A stretch of 7,496 nucleotides of DNA, taken from assembly GCA_021793495.1 (NCBI GenBank), contig JAJYSQ010000067.1:1-7496 (forward strand), written 5' to 3'. The position numbers and the translations under genes are program-made. Each line of letters starts with the position of its first letter. Within the stretch, counting starts at the first letter, position 1. This document shows, one piece after another, positions 1 through 7,165 of the stretch. The notes under the pieces are model-generated. The model did no database searches. It saw only the letters and a list, made by a program, of their open reading frames with translations, and had not been told where the DNA came from. This DNA is from Actinomycetes bacterium. Its GTDB lineage: Bacteria > Actinomycetota > Actinomycetes > JAJYSQ01.

Positions 1-1153
1 GGTCCCGGTCGATCCGGCGACGGCACGCGGGGCGTGGAGCAGGTCGTCGGTCTGGGAGGTGCTCAGGAACCCCAAGTACACCGGCTACCAGGTCTGGAAC
101 CGCAGGGCCCGCAAGAAGGGCCACAACCGGGTCAACCCCGACGACACCTGGATCTGGTCCGAGCAACCGGCGCACCCCGCCATCGTGACGAAGGACGAGT
201 ACCACGCCGTGGCGGCGAGGGCCGCGGCGAACCACCGCTCCCGCCAGCACGGCGTCGGAACCGACGCCGCCAAGAGCGCCGGGAGCGCAGAGAGCACCGG
301 CGAGCCCGCGACGCCGGCTCGCACCGAGTACCTCTACCGGGGACTGCTGCGCTGCGGGATCTGCGGGCTGCGGATGTGGGGCAAGCACCGCCGCCGCGCC
401 CACTACTACGCCTGCCAGCCCTCCCACCAGCGCACCAAGGCCGCCATCCCCGCCGACCACCCCTCTACCACCTACCTGCCCGAGCCGGCGCTGACCGCCG
501 CGGTGTGCGGCTTCCTCGGCGAGGCCCTCTTCGGGCCCGAGCGGGAGAGCTACTGGCAGGCCCGCATCGCCGATGCCACCGAGGAAGCCCCGGCCGCTCC
601 GGCAGCTCAGCGCCTCGCCGAGATCAACACCGAGATCGCCGACCTCGAACGCCGGCTGTCCCGCCAGATCGCAAACCTCGAAGCCGACGACACCACCGCC
701 GCCCTGCGCCGGCGCATCGCCGAGCGAGTCGGCGAACTCGAAGCCGCCATCGCCGAGCGGCGCAACAGGGCCGAGCGTCTCGCCACCGAGCTGGCCGAGG
801 CCCCGCCTACGCCGGCGGAGATGGCCAGCCTCGTCGAGCGCCTCCCCCTCGTCGCCGAGCATCTCGACCAGCTACCCCAAGACCGCCTGCGGGCCCTCTA
901 CGACAGCCTGCAACTGGCCATCACCTACCAGCCGACCACCAAAGCTGCCGACCTGGAACTCACCATCATCGTGGACGAAAGCCCCGACCAGAACCCCGAA
1001 ACGTCGCAGGTCTGGTCCGTGCCCCCGGCAGGATTCGAACCTGCGCACACGGCTCCGGAGGCCGATGCTCTATCCCCTGAGCTACGGGGGCTCGGGAGGT
1101 CAGGAGACTACCAGCCCAGCCCGCCCCGGCGCGGCAGGACCGGCCTGGCGTGA
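1..1153 (+). CDS. Large serine recombinase (integrase-like), C-terminal part; 5' end lies outside the window
   Basis: The frame is open from base 2, so the gene begins left of the window. The GTG at 59 is internal: upstream codons already read as recombinase (…ARGAWSRSSVWEVLRNPKYTGY…), a hallmark of the Recombinase domain. The N-terminal resolvase domain with the catalytic serine is not visible. Of 383 visible residues, about 1-95 are Recombinase domain. A zinc-ribbon region follows, with Cys 118, Cys 121 (CGIC) and Cys 138; the fourth ligand is unclear, and His 142 is a candidate. Residues about 200-263 form an Arg/Glu/Ala-rich coiled-coil segment, then comes a short beta-type tail. Such enzymes catalyse site-specific integration and excision through a phosphoserine link to DNA. 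The frame has no stop before the tRNA-Arg gene and reads antisense through it (PPAGFEPAHTAPEADALSPE is translated tRNA), stopping at 1151-1153. The last 40-50 residues are therefore probably host-derived and the native C-terminus is unknown. Family assignment is firm; the role as integrase of an element to the left is inferred. Confidence 0.88.
   Translation, partial: VPVDPATARGAWSRSSVWEVLRNPKYTGYQVWNRRARKKGHNRVNPDDTWIWSEQPAHPAIVTKDEYHAVAARAAANHRSRQHGVGTDAAKSAGSAESTGEPATPARTEYLYRGLLRCGICGLRMWGKHRRRAHYYACQPSHQRTKAAIPADHPSTTYLPEPALTAAVCGFLGEALFGPERESYWQARIADATEEAPAAPAAQRLAEINTEIADLERRLSRQIANLEADDTTAALRRRIAERVGELEAAIAERRNRAERLATELAEAPPTPAEMASLVERLPLVAEHLDQLPQDRLRALYDSLQLAITYQPTTKAADLELTIIVDESPDQNPETSQVWSVPPAGFEPAHTAPEADALSPELRGLGRSGDYQPSPPRRGRTGLA
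986..1045. other. Probable attachment-site junction (attL or attR) at the tRNA-Arg 3' end
   Basis: A serine recombinase gene abuts the 3' end of a tRNA gene, and its frame continues into the tRNA instead of ending before it. Elements that use tRNA genes normally recombine in the 3' half and restore the T arm and acceptor stem with their own copy, so the crossover most likely lies in or just outside about 1015-1045. A 7-bp inverted repeat, GACCAGA (986-992) and TCTGGTC (1011-1017), sits immediately on the element side. It could be a recombinase-binding half-site or a weak terminator for the tRNA. The exact core cannot be set without the other end of the element or an empty site. The location is inferred from gene arrangement only; no duplicate att copy is in the window. 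Confidence 0.4.
1020..1091 (-). tRNA. tRNA-Arg, anticodon CCG (reads CGG codons)
   Basis: Read on the minus strand from 1091 to 1020, the sequence folds into a complete cloverleaf. The acceptor stem GCCCCCG (1091-1085) pairs with CGGGGGC (1027-1021), 7 bp. The D stem GCTC/GAGC closes an 8-nt loop. The anticodon loop CTCCGGA has CCG at 1058-1056. The T arm GCAGG-TTCGAAT-CCTGC is perfect. The discriminator base is A (1020). CCA is not encoded; the next bases read CGG, so CCA must be added enzymatically. The variable loop is 4 nt (GTGC). The outermost anticodon-stem pair (positions 27-43; 1065 and 1049) is a T-T mismatch, the other four pairs are Watson-Crick, and this should be tolerable. The gene is divergent from the response regulator-argS unit and lies wholly inside the antisense recombinase frame. 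ArgS, encoded 480 bp away, charges this tRNA. Confidence 0.95.
1105..1110 (-). promoter_or_regulatory. Candidate -10 element for tRNA-Arg
   Basis: On the minus strand this reads TAGTCT, matching the actinobacterial TANNNT -10 pattern. It ends 13 bp before the first tRNA base, which would give a 5' leader of about 6-7 nt for RNase P to remove. No good -35 is visible at 16-18 bp spacing (that stretch is all G/C). It lies in the 82-bp region shared with the divergent response-regulator gene. Confidence 0.35.
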
Positions 1154-1161
1154 GGCACGGC

Positions 1162-1167
1162 TACCCT
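1162..1167 (+). promoter_or_regulatory. Candidate -10 element for the response regulator-argS operon
   Basis: TACCCT fits TANNNT and ends 6 bp before the ATG at 1174. A transcript started from it would begin at or next to the ATG and be leaderless. That would fit the lack of a convincing Shine-Dalgarno before this start. No recognisable -35 is seen upstream, so this rests on one short motif. Confidence 0.3.
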
Positions 1168-1173
1168 CCGGCC

Positions 1174-1575
1174 ATGGATCCTGACCCCCGGCTGGTGCTG
1201 GTCGTCGACGACAACGAGATGATCCGGCACCTGATCGCGGTGAACCTCGAGCTGGGGGGGTTCACGGTGATCACCGCGTGCGATGGTCCGCAAGCGCTGG
1301 CCGCCGCGGTCCACCACCGCCCTGCGGTGATCACCTTGGACGTGGTGATGCCGGACCAGGACGGGTTCCGGACCGCGGAGATGCTGCGCACCGACCCGAG
1401 GACCGCCCCGCTGCGCATCGTCATGGTCACCGCCTGCGCCCAAGAGGCCGACCTGCGCCGCGGTGTCGAGATCGGGGTCGACGCGTACCTGACGAAGCCG
1501 TTCGACCCGGAGGTGCTGGTCCGTACGGTCCAGTCCCTGGCCGACCGCGCGGGCCCGATATCCTCGGGCGGGTGA
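1174..1575 (+). CDS. Stand-alone receiver-domain response regulator (CheY-like)
   Basis: This 133-residue protein is essentially one receiver (REC) domain with no output domain. All expected landmarks are present: acidic pair Asp12-Asp13 after a hydrophobic first strand (LVLVVDD), phospho-acceptor Asp56 ([12 protein letters not shown]), Thr86 (MVTA) and Lys108 (LTKPF). It should therefore be phosphorylatable by a histidine kinase, none of which is encoded here. Without a DNA-binding domain it probably acts by protein-protein contact; its partner is unknown. I chose ATG 1174 because the receiver fold begins just after it. GTG 1150 would add eight residues (MRHGYPPA) that look non-coding. The stop codon overlaps the argS start (GTGA, 1572-1575), so the two genes are very likely co-transcribed and translationally coupled. 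Domain identity is certain; any role in arginine or aminoacylation control is only suggested by position. Confidence 0.9.
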   Translation: MDPDPRLVLVVDDNEMIRHLIAVNLELGGFTVITACDGPQALAAAVHHRPAVITLDVVMPDQDGFRTAEMLRTDPRTAPLRIVMVTACAQEADLRRGVEIGVDAYLTKPFDPEVLVRTVQSLADRAGPISSGG

Positions 1576-3236
1576 CCCCGGAACAGCTCTCGGCCGCCGT
1601 CGGCTCCTGCGTGCAGGACGCGGTGCGCGACGGTGAGCTGGGCGTCGACGCTCACGCAGCCGTGCCCGAACGGTTCACGGTCACCCGACCGCGCCACCCC
1701 GAGCACGGTGACTACACCACCACGGCTGCGCTGCAGCTGGCCCAGCACGCCGGGCGCGCACCGCGGGAGATCGCCGAGCTGCTGGCGGTGCGGCTGCGCG
1801 CGGTGCCGGGGATCGCCGGGGTAGACGTCGCCGGGCCCGGGTTCGTCAACATCACGCTGGCCCCCGGCGAGGCGGGGGAGCTGGCTCGCACGATCGTGAC
1901 CGCTGGTCCGGCGTACGGGCTCGGCACCGCCCTGGCCGGGGTCCGGGTCGACCTGGAGTTCATCTCCGCGAACCCGACCGGACCGCTGCACCTGGGCCAC
2001 GCTCGCTGGGCCGCGGTCGGCGACGCGTTGGCCCGGATCCTCACCGCGGCCGGGGCCGAGGTGACCCGGGAGTTCTACATCAACGACCGGGGTGTGCAGA
2101 TGGACCGGTTCGGTGCCTCGCTGCGGGCGGCGGCGCTCGGCGAGCCGGTGCCGGCCGACGGCTACCACGGCGAGTACGTGGGCGAGATGGCCCGCGAGAT
2201 CCTCGCCGAGGACCCCGGGATCCTCGCGCTCGACCCGGGCGCGTCGATCGTGGCGTTCCGCGAGGAGGGGTACCGTCGTCAGCTCGCCAACCAGCGCAGC
2301 GAGCTCGAGGCGTTCGGCGTGCACTTCGACGTCTGGTACTCCGAGCGGGAGCTGTACACCTCAGGTGCCGTCGAGCGTGGCCTGGCCCGGTTGCACCAGG
2401 CCGGGCACGTGTACCAGTCCGACGGGGCCACCTGGCTGCGGACCACGGACTTCGGTGACGACAAGGACCGGGTGCTGGTGCGCAGCGACGGTGAGTCGAC
2501 GTACTTCGCCTCAGACACCGCCTACTACGTGGACAAGCGCTCCCGTGGGTTCGACGTCTGCCTGTACCTGCTCGGCGCCGACCACCACGGGTACGTGGGC
2601 CGGCTGCGGGCGGCCGCAGCCTGCGCCGGGGACGACCCGGACCGCACCCTGCAGGTGCTCATCGGCCAGCTGGTGAGCCTGGTGCAGGGCGGTGAGCCGG
2701 TACGCATGTCCAAGCGGGCCGGGACCATCATCACCCTGGCCGACCTCGTGGAGTGGGTCGGGGCCGACGCGGCCCGGTACGCCCTGACCCGGTCGTCGAC
2801 CGACTCCCCGCTGACCCTGGACGTCGACGTGCTGACCGCTCGCACCAACGACAACCCGGTCTACTACGTGCAGTACGCCCACGCCCGGATCGCCTCGGTG
2901 CTACGCCATGCCCAGGAGCTGGACCTCGAGGCTGGTGAGCTGGTGGCAACGCTGCTGGTCCACCCGAGAGAAGGCGACCTGCTGCGTGCCCTGGGGGAGT
3001 TCCCCCGGGTGGTCGCCTCGGCCGCCGAGCTGTGCGAGCCGCACCGAGTGGCCCGGTATCTCGAAGAGCTGGCCGGGGTGTACCACCGGTTCTACGACGC
3101 CTGCCGGGTCCTGCCGCGGGGGGACGAGCCGGTGACCGACCGGCACCGGGCGCGGCTGTGGGTGTGCGCTGCGACCCGCACGGTGCTGGCCAACGGGCTG
3201 GGACTGCTCGGGGTCGACGCTCCCGAGCGGATGTGA
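1572..3236 (+). CDS. argS: Arginyl-tRNA synthetase
   Basis: Cytoplasmic class I synthetase of 554 residues, usual bacterial length, that joins arginine to tRNA-Arg using ATP. The N-terminal additional domain, which contacts the tRNA D-loop in this family, covers about residues 1-90 ([18 protein letters not shown]). The HIGH signature is HLGH at 140-143 within [12 protein letters not shown]. The KMSKS-type loop is MSKR at 379-382. An all-helical DALR anticodon-binding domain covers about 435-554, beginning near [14 protein letters not shown]. The start is GTG 1572, which overlaps the response-regulator stop by 4 bp. The resulting [10 protein letters not shown] beginning is typical of actinobacterial ArgS, and no better in-frame start lies just upstream. 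There is no strong Shine-Dalgarno, which suggests translation by coupling to the upstream gene. lysA follows 7 bp downstream. Nothing in the sequence suggests loss of function. Confidence 0.98.
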   Translation: MTPEQLSAAVGSCVQDAVRDGELGVDAHAAVPERFTVTRPRHPEHGDYTTTAALQLAQHAGRAPREIAELLAVRLRAVPGIAGVDVAGPGFVNITLAPGEAGELARTIVTAGPAYGLGTALAGVRVDLEFISANPTGPLHLGHARWAAVGDALARILTAAGAEVTREFYINDRGVQMDRFGASLRAAALGEPVPADGYHGEYVGEMAREILAEDPGILALDPGASIVAFREEGYRRQLANQRSELEAFGVHFDVWYSERELYTSGAVERGLARLHQAGHVYQSDGATWLRTTDFGDDKDRVLVRSDGESTYFASDTAYYVDKRSRGFDVCLYLLGADHHGYVGRLRAAAACAGDDPDRTLQVLIGQLVSLVQGGEPVRMSKRAGTIITLADLVEWVGADAARYALTRSSTDSPLTLDVDVLTARTNDNPVYYVQYAHARIASVLRHAQELDLEAGELVATLLVHPREGDLLRALGEFPRVVASAAELCEPHRVARYLEELAGVYHRFYDACRVLPRGDEPVTDRHRARLWVCAATRTVLANGLGLLGVDAPERM

Positions 3237-3243
3237 CCGGACG

Positions 3244-4647
3244 ATGAGCCGGGCCGCCCACCCCGCAGGGCCGCGGCATGCCGACGTGCTGCCCGAACCC
3301 GGTCCGGGGGCTCCGCCGGGGGACCTGGACGCCCTGGCGTCGAGGGTCTGGCCGCGGGGAGCAGGTCGCGACGACGACGGGGTGCTGAGGGTCGGCGGGG
3401 TGGACGTCCGGGAGCTGGCCGGGCAGTTCGGCACACCGGCGTACGTGCTCGACGAGGAGGACTTCCGCGTCCGCGCCCGTGGCTTCCGGGATGCCTTTGC
3501 CTCCGGCGGCGACGTGTACTACGCGGCCAAGGCGTTCCTGTGCCGGGCGGTGGTCCGGTGGGTCGAGGAGGAAGGGCTGGGGCTGGACGTGGCCAGCGGC
3601 GGGGAGCTCGCCGTGGCGCTGGCCGGCGGCTTTCCCCCAGACCGGATCATCCTCCACGGCAACAACAAGTCGGTCGACGAGCTCACCGCGGCCTTGGACG
3701 CCGGGGTGGGCCGGGTGGTCCTCGACTCGTTCGAGGAGATCGCCCGGCTCGACGCGCTGGCGACCGGCCGTGGGGTCGTCCAGCCGGTCCTGGTCCGGGT
3801 CACGGTCGGCGTGGAGGCGCACACCCACGAGTACATCGCCACTGCGCACGAGGACCAGAAGTTTGGGTTCTCCCTCGTCGGCGGGGACGCCGCCGAGGCG
3901 GTGCGGCGCGTGCTGGCCGCTGGCGGCCTGCGGTTGCTCGGGCTGCACTCCCACATCGGCTCGCAGATCTTCGACCCGGCCGGGTTCGAGGTCGCCGCCC
4001 ACCGGGTGGTGGGGCTGCTCGGGAGCATCCGCGACGAGCACGGGGTGGTGCTCGACGAGCTCGACCTCGGGGGCGGGTTCGGTATCGCCTACGTCGACGC
4101 CGACGACCCGATCGACCCGGCCGGGTTGGCCGCGGCGTTGCGTCACGCCGTGGCCGATCGGGCCGCCGAGCTGGGGCTGCCGCCCCCACGGCTCGCCGTC
4201 GAGCCGGGCCGGGCGATCGTCGGCCCGGCGATGGTCACCCTGTACGAGGTGGGCACCGTCAAGCCGGTCGCACTGGACGGGCGTACCACTCGGACCTACG
4301 TCTCGGTCGACGGGGGGATGAGCGACAACATCCGCACCGCCTTGTACGACGCCCAGTACTCCGTGGCGCTGGCCTCCCGGCGGGCCGACGGCTCGCCGAT
4401 GGTGGTCCGGGTGGTGGGCAAGCACTGCGAGTCCGGGGACATCGTGGTCCGCGACGCGTGGCTGCCAGCGGACCTGGTGCCCGGAGACCTGCTGGCCGTG
4501 CCGGCGACCGGGGCATACTGCCGGTCCATGGCCAGCAACTACAACCAGGTGCCACGTCCCCCGGTGGTCGCCGTCCGCGCCGGGAGCTCCCGGCTGCTGC
4601 TACGCCGCGAGACGCTGGCCGACCTGCTGGCCACCGACCTCGGGTGA
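3244..4647 (+). CDS. lysA: Diaminopimelate decarboxylase
   Basis: A PLP-dependent fold-type III enzyme of 467 residues that decarboxylates meso-diaminopimelate to L-lysine, the last step of lysine synthesis. The Schiff-base lysine is Lys96 in YYAAKAFLC. Other family markers are His237 in HSHIGSQI, the phosphate-binding glycines 276-278 in [12 protein letters not shown] at 320-323, the active-site Cys395 in CESGD, which in the dimer serves the partner subunit, and Tyr425 in [12 protein letters not shown]. The N-terminal extension with [11 protein letters not shown] is typical of actinobacterial LysA and supports ATG 3244. The Shine-Dalgarno is poor; the 7-bp gap after argS suggests reinitiation by ribosomes finishing argS. 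The argS-lysA pairing is a known actinobacterial operon (for example in corynebacteria). It is followed by a 109-bp gap, the largest within the run. Confidence 0.98.
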   Translation: MSRAAHPAGPRHADVLPEPGPGAPPGDLDALASRVWPRGAGRDDDGVLRVGGVDVRELAGQFGTPAYVLDEEDFRVRARGFRDAFASGGDVYYAAKAFLCRAVVRWVEEEGLGLDVASGGELAVALAGGFPPDRIILHGNNKSVDELTAALDAGVGRVVLDSFEEIARLDALATGRGVVQPVLVRVTVGVEAHTHEYIATAHEDQKFGFSLVGGDAAEAVRRVLAAGGLRLLGLHSHIGSQIFDPAGFEVAAHRVVGLLGSIRDEHGVVLDELDLGGGFGIAYVDADDPIDPAGLAAALRHAVADRAAELGLPPPRLAVEPGRAIVGPAMVTLYEVGTVKPVALDGRTTRTYVSVDGGMSDNIRTALYDAQYSVALASRRADGSPMVVRVVGKHCESGDIVVRDAWLPADLVPGDLLAVPATGAYCRSMASNYNQVPRPPVVAVRAGSSRLLLRRETLADLLATDLG

Positions 4648-4756
4648 GCATCCACACCGGCACGGGCTGGCCGCGTACCGTCGCACCGCCCGGCCTTCTG
4701 GCACCATGGGCCGCGCACCGCCGTGACCAACGTGCGGGCCAGCCAGGAGGAGCGAC
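4648..4756 (+). promoter_or_regulatory. lysA-hom intergenic region with possible leader structure
   Basis: This 109-bp gap is the only sizeable one in the amino-acid gene run. A hairpin can form between 4709-4718 (GGCCGCGCAC) and 4732-4740 (GTGCGGGCC): 9 pairs, one bulged G and a 13-nt loop, ending 4 nt before the hom Shine-Dalgarno. Two other segments can pair with overlapping bases: GGCTGGCC (4665-4672) with GGCCAGCC (4737-4744), a perfect 8 bp, and CTGGC (4698-4702) with GCCAG (4742-4746), which would cover the first Shine-Dalgarno bases. The first of these competes with the hairpin; the second could stack under it. There is no T tract, so this is not an intrinsic terminator. A TANNNT match (TACCGT, 4676-4681) is a weak candidate -10 for a separate hom promoter. 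At this GC content such pairings arise easily by chance. Confidence 0.3.
4745..4750 (+). promoter_or_regulatory. Shine-Dalgarno of hom (AGGAGG)
   Basis: A perfect AGGAGG lies 6 nt before the GTG at 4757 and fixes the hom start. It is the strongest ribosome-binding site in the window, as expected for a gene that is not translationally coupled to its upstream neighbour. Confidence 0.9.
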
Positions 4757-6079
4757 GTGACCACCACGACCGGGGCGGGGCACCGTCAGGTGCGCGTCGC
4801 CCTGCTCGGGTGCGGTGTGGTCGGCGCCGAGGTGGCCCGGCTGCTCAACGGCAACGCTGCTGACCTGGCGGCACGCACCGGGGCGCGCCTGGAGCTCGTC
4901 GGGATCGCGGTGCGTCGTCCCGGTCGGGACCGGTCGGCCGCCGGGGTGGACCCCGCTCTGTTCACCACCGACACCGCGGGTCTGGTGAGCGGGGCGTTGC
5001 GCGGCCCGGTCGACGTGGTCGTGGAGGTCATCGGCGGCATCGAGCCGGCCCGCACGCTGATCCTGGCCGCCATGGCCGGCGGTGCGAGCGTGGTGACCGC
5101 GAACAAGGCGCTGCTGGCCGAAGATGGTGCGACGCTGTCCGCGGCGGCCGAGAAGCACCAGGTCGACCTGTACTACGAGGCGGCCGTGGCCGGTGCGATC
5201 CCGCTGCTCCGACCGCTGCGCGAGTCTCTGGCCGGTGACCGGGTACGCCGGGTCCTGGGGATCGTCAACGGCACGACCAACTACATCTTGACCCGGATGG
5301 ACGAGACCGGTGCCGGCTTCGCCGACGCGCTGGACGAGGCCACCGCGCTCGGGTACGCGGAAGCCGACCCGAGCGCGGACGTCGACGGGTTCGACGCGGC
5401 GGCCAAGACCGCGATCCTCGCTGGGCTGGCGTTCCACACCCGGGTGACCGCGGCTGACGTCCACCGGGAGGGTATCGGCGAGGTCACTGCGGCTGACGTG
5501 GCCAGCGCGCACGAGATGGGCCATGTGGTCAAGCTGCTGGCCGTGGCTGAGCTCGCCGAGGATGGACGCAGTGTCGGTGCCCGGGTGCACCCGGCCATGA
5601 TCCCCCTGACCCACCCGCTGGCCGGGGTCCGGGAGGCCTACAACGCGGTGTTCGTCGAGTGCGAGTCCGCCGGTCAGCTGATGTTCTACGGCCGCGGTGC
5701 CGGTGGGGCACCCACGGCCAGCGCGGTGCTCGGCGACCTGGTCGCGGTCGCCCGGCACCGGGTCTCGGGTGGGCGCGGGCCCGCCGAGTCCACGTATGCA
5801 GACCTGCCGGTGCACCCGATGGGCCAGACGACCACCCGCTACCACATCCGGCTGGACGTCGACGACCGGCCGGGGGTGCTGGCCGCGGTGGCCACGGTGT
5901 TCGCCGGGCACGGGGTGTCGATCCAGACCGTCCGCCAGGAGGAGCGTGCCGGCCAGGCCTCGTTGGTCGTGGTCACCCATGCGGCTCGGGATGAGGCGCT
6001 GGCCGGTACCGTCGCGGGGCTGCGCCAGCTGGCGGTGGTCGATGAAGTGGTCAGTGTGATGCGGGTGGAGGGGATGTGA
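4757..6079 (+). CDS. hom: Homoserine dehydrogenase with C-terminal ACT domain
   Basis: This 440-residue cytoplasmic enzyme reduces L-aspartate-4-semialdehyde to homoserine with NAD(P)H, the branch to threonine and methionine. The Rossmann motif is GCGVVG at 18-23. Lys117 (VTANKALL), Glu202, Asp213 and Lys217 ([11 protein letters not shown]) match the catalytic set, with the same 11 and 4 residue spacing as Glu208, Asp219 and Lys223 of the yeast enzyme. NGTTNYIL is the conserved substrate-domain motif. Residues about 362-440 ([18 protein letters not shown]…) form an ACT domain, the site where threonine commonly inhibits monofunctional Gram-positive Hom, so feedback inhibition is likely. No aspartokinase is fused. 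GTG 4757 is supported by the AGGAGG 6 nt upstream. Residues 2-5 are four threonines in a row. The TGA overlaps the thrC start GTG by 4 bp. Confidence 0.98.
   Translation: MTTTTGAGHRQVRVALLGCGVVGAEVARLLNGNAADLAARTGARLELVGIAVRRPGRDRSAAGVDPALFTTDTAGLVSGALRGPVDVVVEVIGGIEPARTLILAAMAGGASVVTANKALLAEDGATLSAAAEKHQVDLYYEAAVAGAIPLLRPLRESLAGDRVRRVLGIVNGTTNYILTRMDETGAGFADALDEATALGYAEADPSADVDGFDAAAKTAILAGLAFHTRVTAADVHREGIGEVTAADVASAHEMGHVVKLLAVAELAEDGRSVGARVHPAMIPLTHPLAGVREAYNAVFVECESAGQLMFYGRGAGGAPTASAVLGDLVAVARHRVSGGRGPAESTYADLPVHPMGQTTTRYHIRLDVDDRPGVLAAVATVFAGHGVSIQTVRQEERAGQASLVVVTHAARDEALAGTVAGLRQLAVVDEVVSVMRVEGM
6067..6073 (+). promoter_or_regulatory. Shine-Dalgarno of thrC (GGAGGGG) inside hom
   Basis: The GGAGG core (6067-6071) is 4 nt from GTG 6076 and 10 nt from the in-frame GTG 6082. 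Spacing alone mildly favours 6082, whereas the GTGA overlap with hom favours 6076, so both starts remain possible. Confidence 0.6.
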
Positions 6080-7161
6080 CAGTGGCGCACCAGTGGCGCG
6101 GGGTCATCGAGGAGTACCGGCGGTGGTTGCCGGTGGATGACCAGACCCCGGTGGTCACCCTGGGCGAAGGTGGTACCCCGCTGGTCCCGGCCGGGGAGCT
6201 GTCCGAGCGCACCGGGTGCGAGGTGTACCTGAAGGTCGAGGGGAACAACCCCACCGGCTCGTTCAAGGACCGTGGGATGACCGTGGCGATCTCCAAGGCA
6301 GCCCAGGTCGGGGCGAAGGTCGTCCTCTGCGCGTCGACCGGCAACACCAGCGCGTCAGCCGCCGCCTACGCCGTGAAGGCCGGGATGGTCTGCGCGGTCC
6401 TGATCCCCAAGGGCAAGATCGCCAGCGGAAAGATGTCTCAGGCGCTGGTCCACGGGGCCCGGTTGCTGGCGGTGCACGGCAGTTTCGACGACTGCCTGAC
6501 GCTGGCCCGGACGCTCGCCGACCGGTACCCGGTGGCGTTGGTGAACTCGGTCAACCCCGACCGGATCCAGGGGCAGAAGACGGCGGCGTTCGAGGTTGTG
6601 GAGGCACTGGGCGACGCCCCTGACATCCACTGCCTGCCGGTCGGCAACGCCGGGAACATCACCGCGTACTGGGCGGGGTACACGGAGTACGCGCAGTACA
6701 CCCACGCGAATCCGGCCACGGCGCCGCTGGCCTCGAAGCGTCCGCGCATGTGGGGTTTCCAGGCCGCCGGCGCCGCGCCCATCGTGGCCGGGTCCCCGGT
6801 CGCGCAGCCGCGCACCATCGCCACCGCAATTCGGATCGGCAACCCGGCGTCGTGGGCCCAGGCGGTCGCCGCCCGAGACGAGTCCGGTGGGCGGGTGGAT
6901 GCCGTCACCGACCGGGAGATCCTCGTGGCCTACCGGCTGCTGGCCGCGGCCGAAGGCGTGTTCGTCGAGCCGGCCAGCGCGGCGAGCGTCGCCGGGCTGC
7001 TCTCCGCGCACGCCCGCGGCCTGCTCGACCCGGGCCAACGCGTGGTGTGCACGGTGACCGGTCATGGGTTGAAGGACCCCGAGTGGGCGATCGCCGGGGC
7101 TCCACCCCCGGCGGACGTGGCGGTTGACGTCGAGGCGGCCGCCGCCGCCCTGGGCTTGTGA
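6076..7161 (+). CDS. thrC: Threonine synthase
   Basis: A PLP-dependent fold-type II enzyme of 361 residues that converts O-phospho-L-homoserine to threonine and phosphate. The Schiff-base lysine is Lys64 in [56 protein letters not shown] and [10 protein letters not shown] follow in the order and spacing of the short actinobacterial form, which is close to M. tuberculosis ThrC in length. Residues about 206-222 ([17 protein letters not shown]) form a surface loop that seems a few residues longer than in that protein; it is not near the catalytic motifs. The start is GTG 6076, sharing 4 bp with the hom stop, or GTG 6082, two codons later, which has a comfortable Shine-Dalgarno distance; the beginning [12 protein letters not shown] would suit the family either way. 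hom-thrC-thrB form one tightly packed threonine operon. Confidence 0.97.
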   Translation: MTVAHQWRGVIEEYRRWLPVDDQTPVVTLGEGGTPLVPAGELSERTGCEVYLKVEGNNPTGSFKDRGMTVAISKAAQVGAKVVLCASTGNTSASAAAYAVKAGMVCAVLIPKGKIASGKMSQALVHGARLLAVHGSFDDCLTLARTLADRYPVALVNSVNPDRIQGQKTAAFEVVEALGDAPDIHCLPVGNAGNITAYWAGYTEYAQYTHANPATAPLASKRPRMWGFQAAGAAPIVAGSPVAQPRTIATAIRIGNPASWAQAVAARDESGGRVDAVTDREILVAYRLLAAAEGVFVEPASAASVAGLLSAHARGLLDPGQRVVCTVTGHGLKDPEWAIAGAPPPADVAVDVEAAAAALGL

Positions 7162-7165
7162 TCTC

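Noticed and set aside
59..61. GTG at 59 as the true start of the recombinase
   Set aside because: The frame is open to the window edge, and the upstream codons encode conserved recombinase sequence, so the gene is cut by the window boundary.
34..1080. A 348-codon open frame overlapping the recombinase in another + frame
   Set aside because: Low-complexity Arg/Pro/Gly-rich translation with no domain; it is a frame shadow of the recombinase, which has clear family motifs.
2731..4425. Long minus-strand open frame opposite argS and lysA
   Set aside because: His/Arg/Pro-rich translation with no recognisable motif; such antisense frames are expected opposite real genes with high third-position GC.
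4706..4726. Six-codon frame MGRAPP as a threonine attenuator leader peptide
   Set aside because: No threonine or isoleucine codons, no Shine-Dalgarno, and no terminator hairpin with a T tract follows.
4259..5980. Long minus-strand open frame opposite lysA and hom
   Set aside because: Same reasoning: compositional shadow of two well-supported genes.
7158..7160. GTG overlapping the thrC stop as the thrB start
   Set aside because: It is out of frame with the homoserine kinase signature and gives a motif-free translation; GTG 7166 is in frame.
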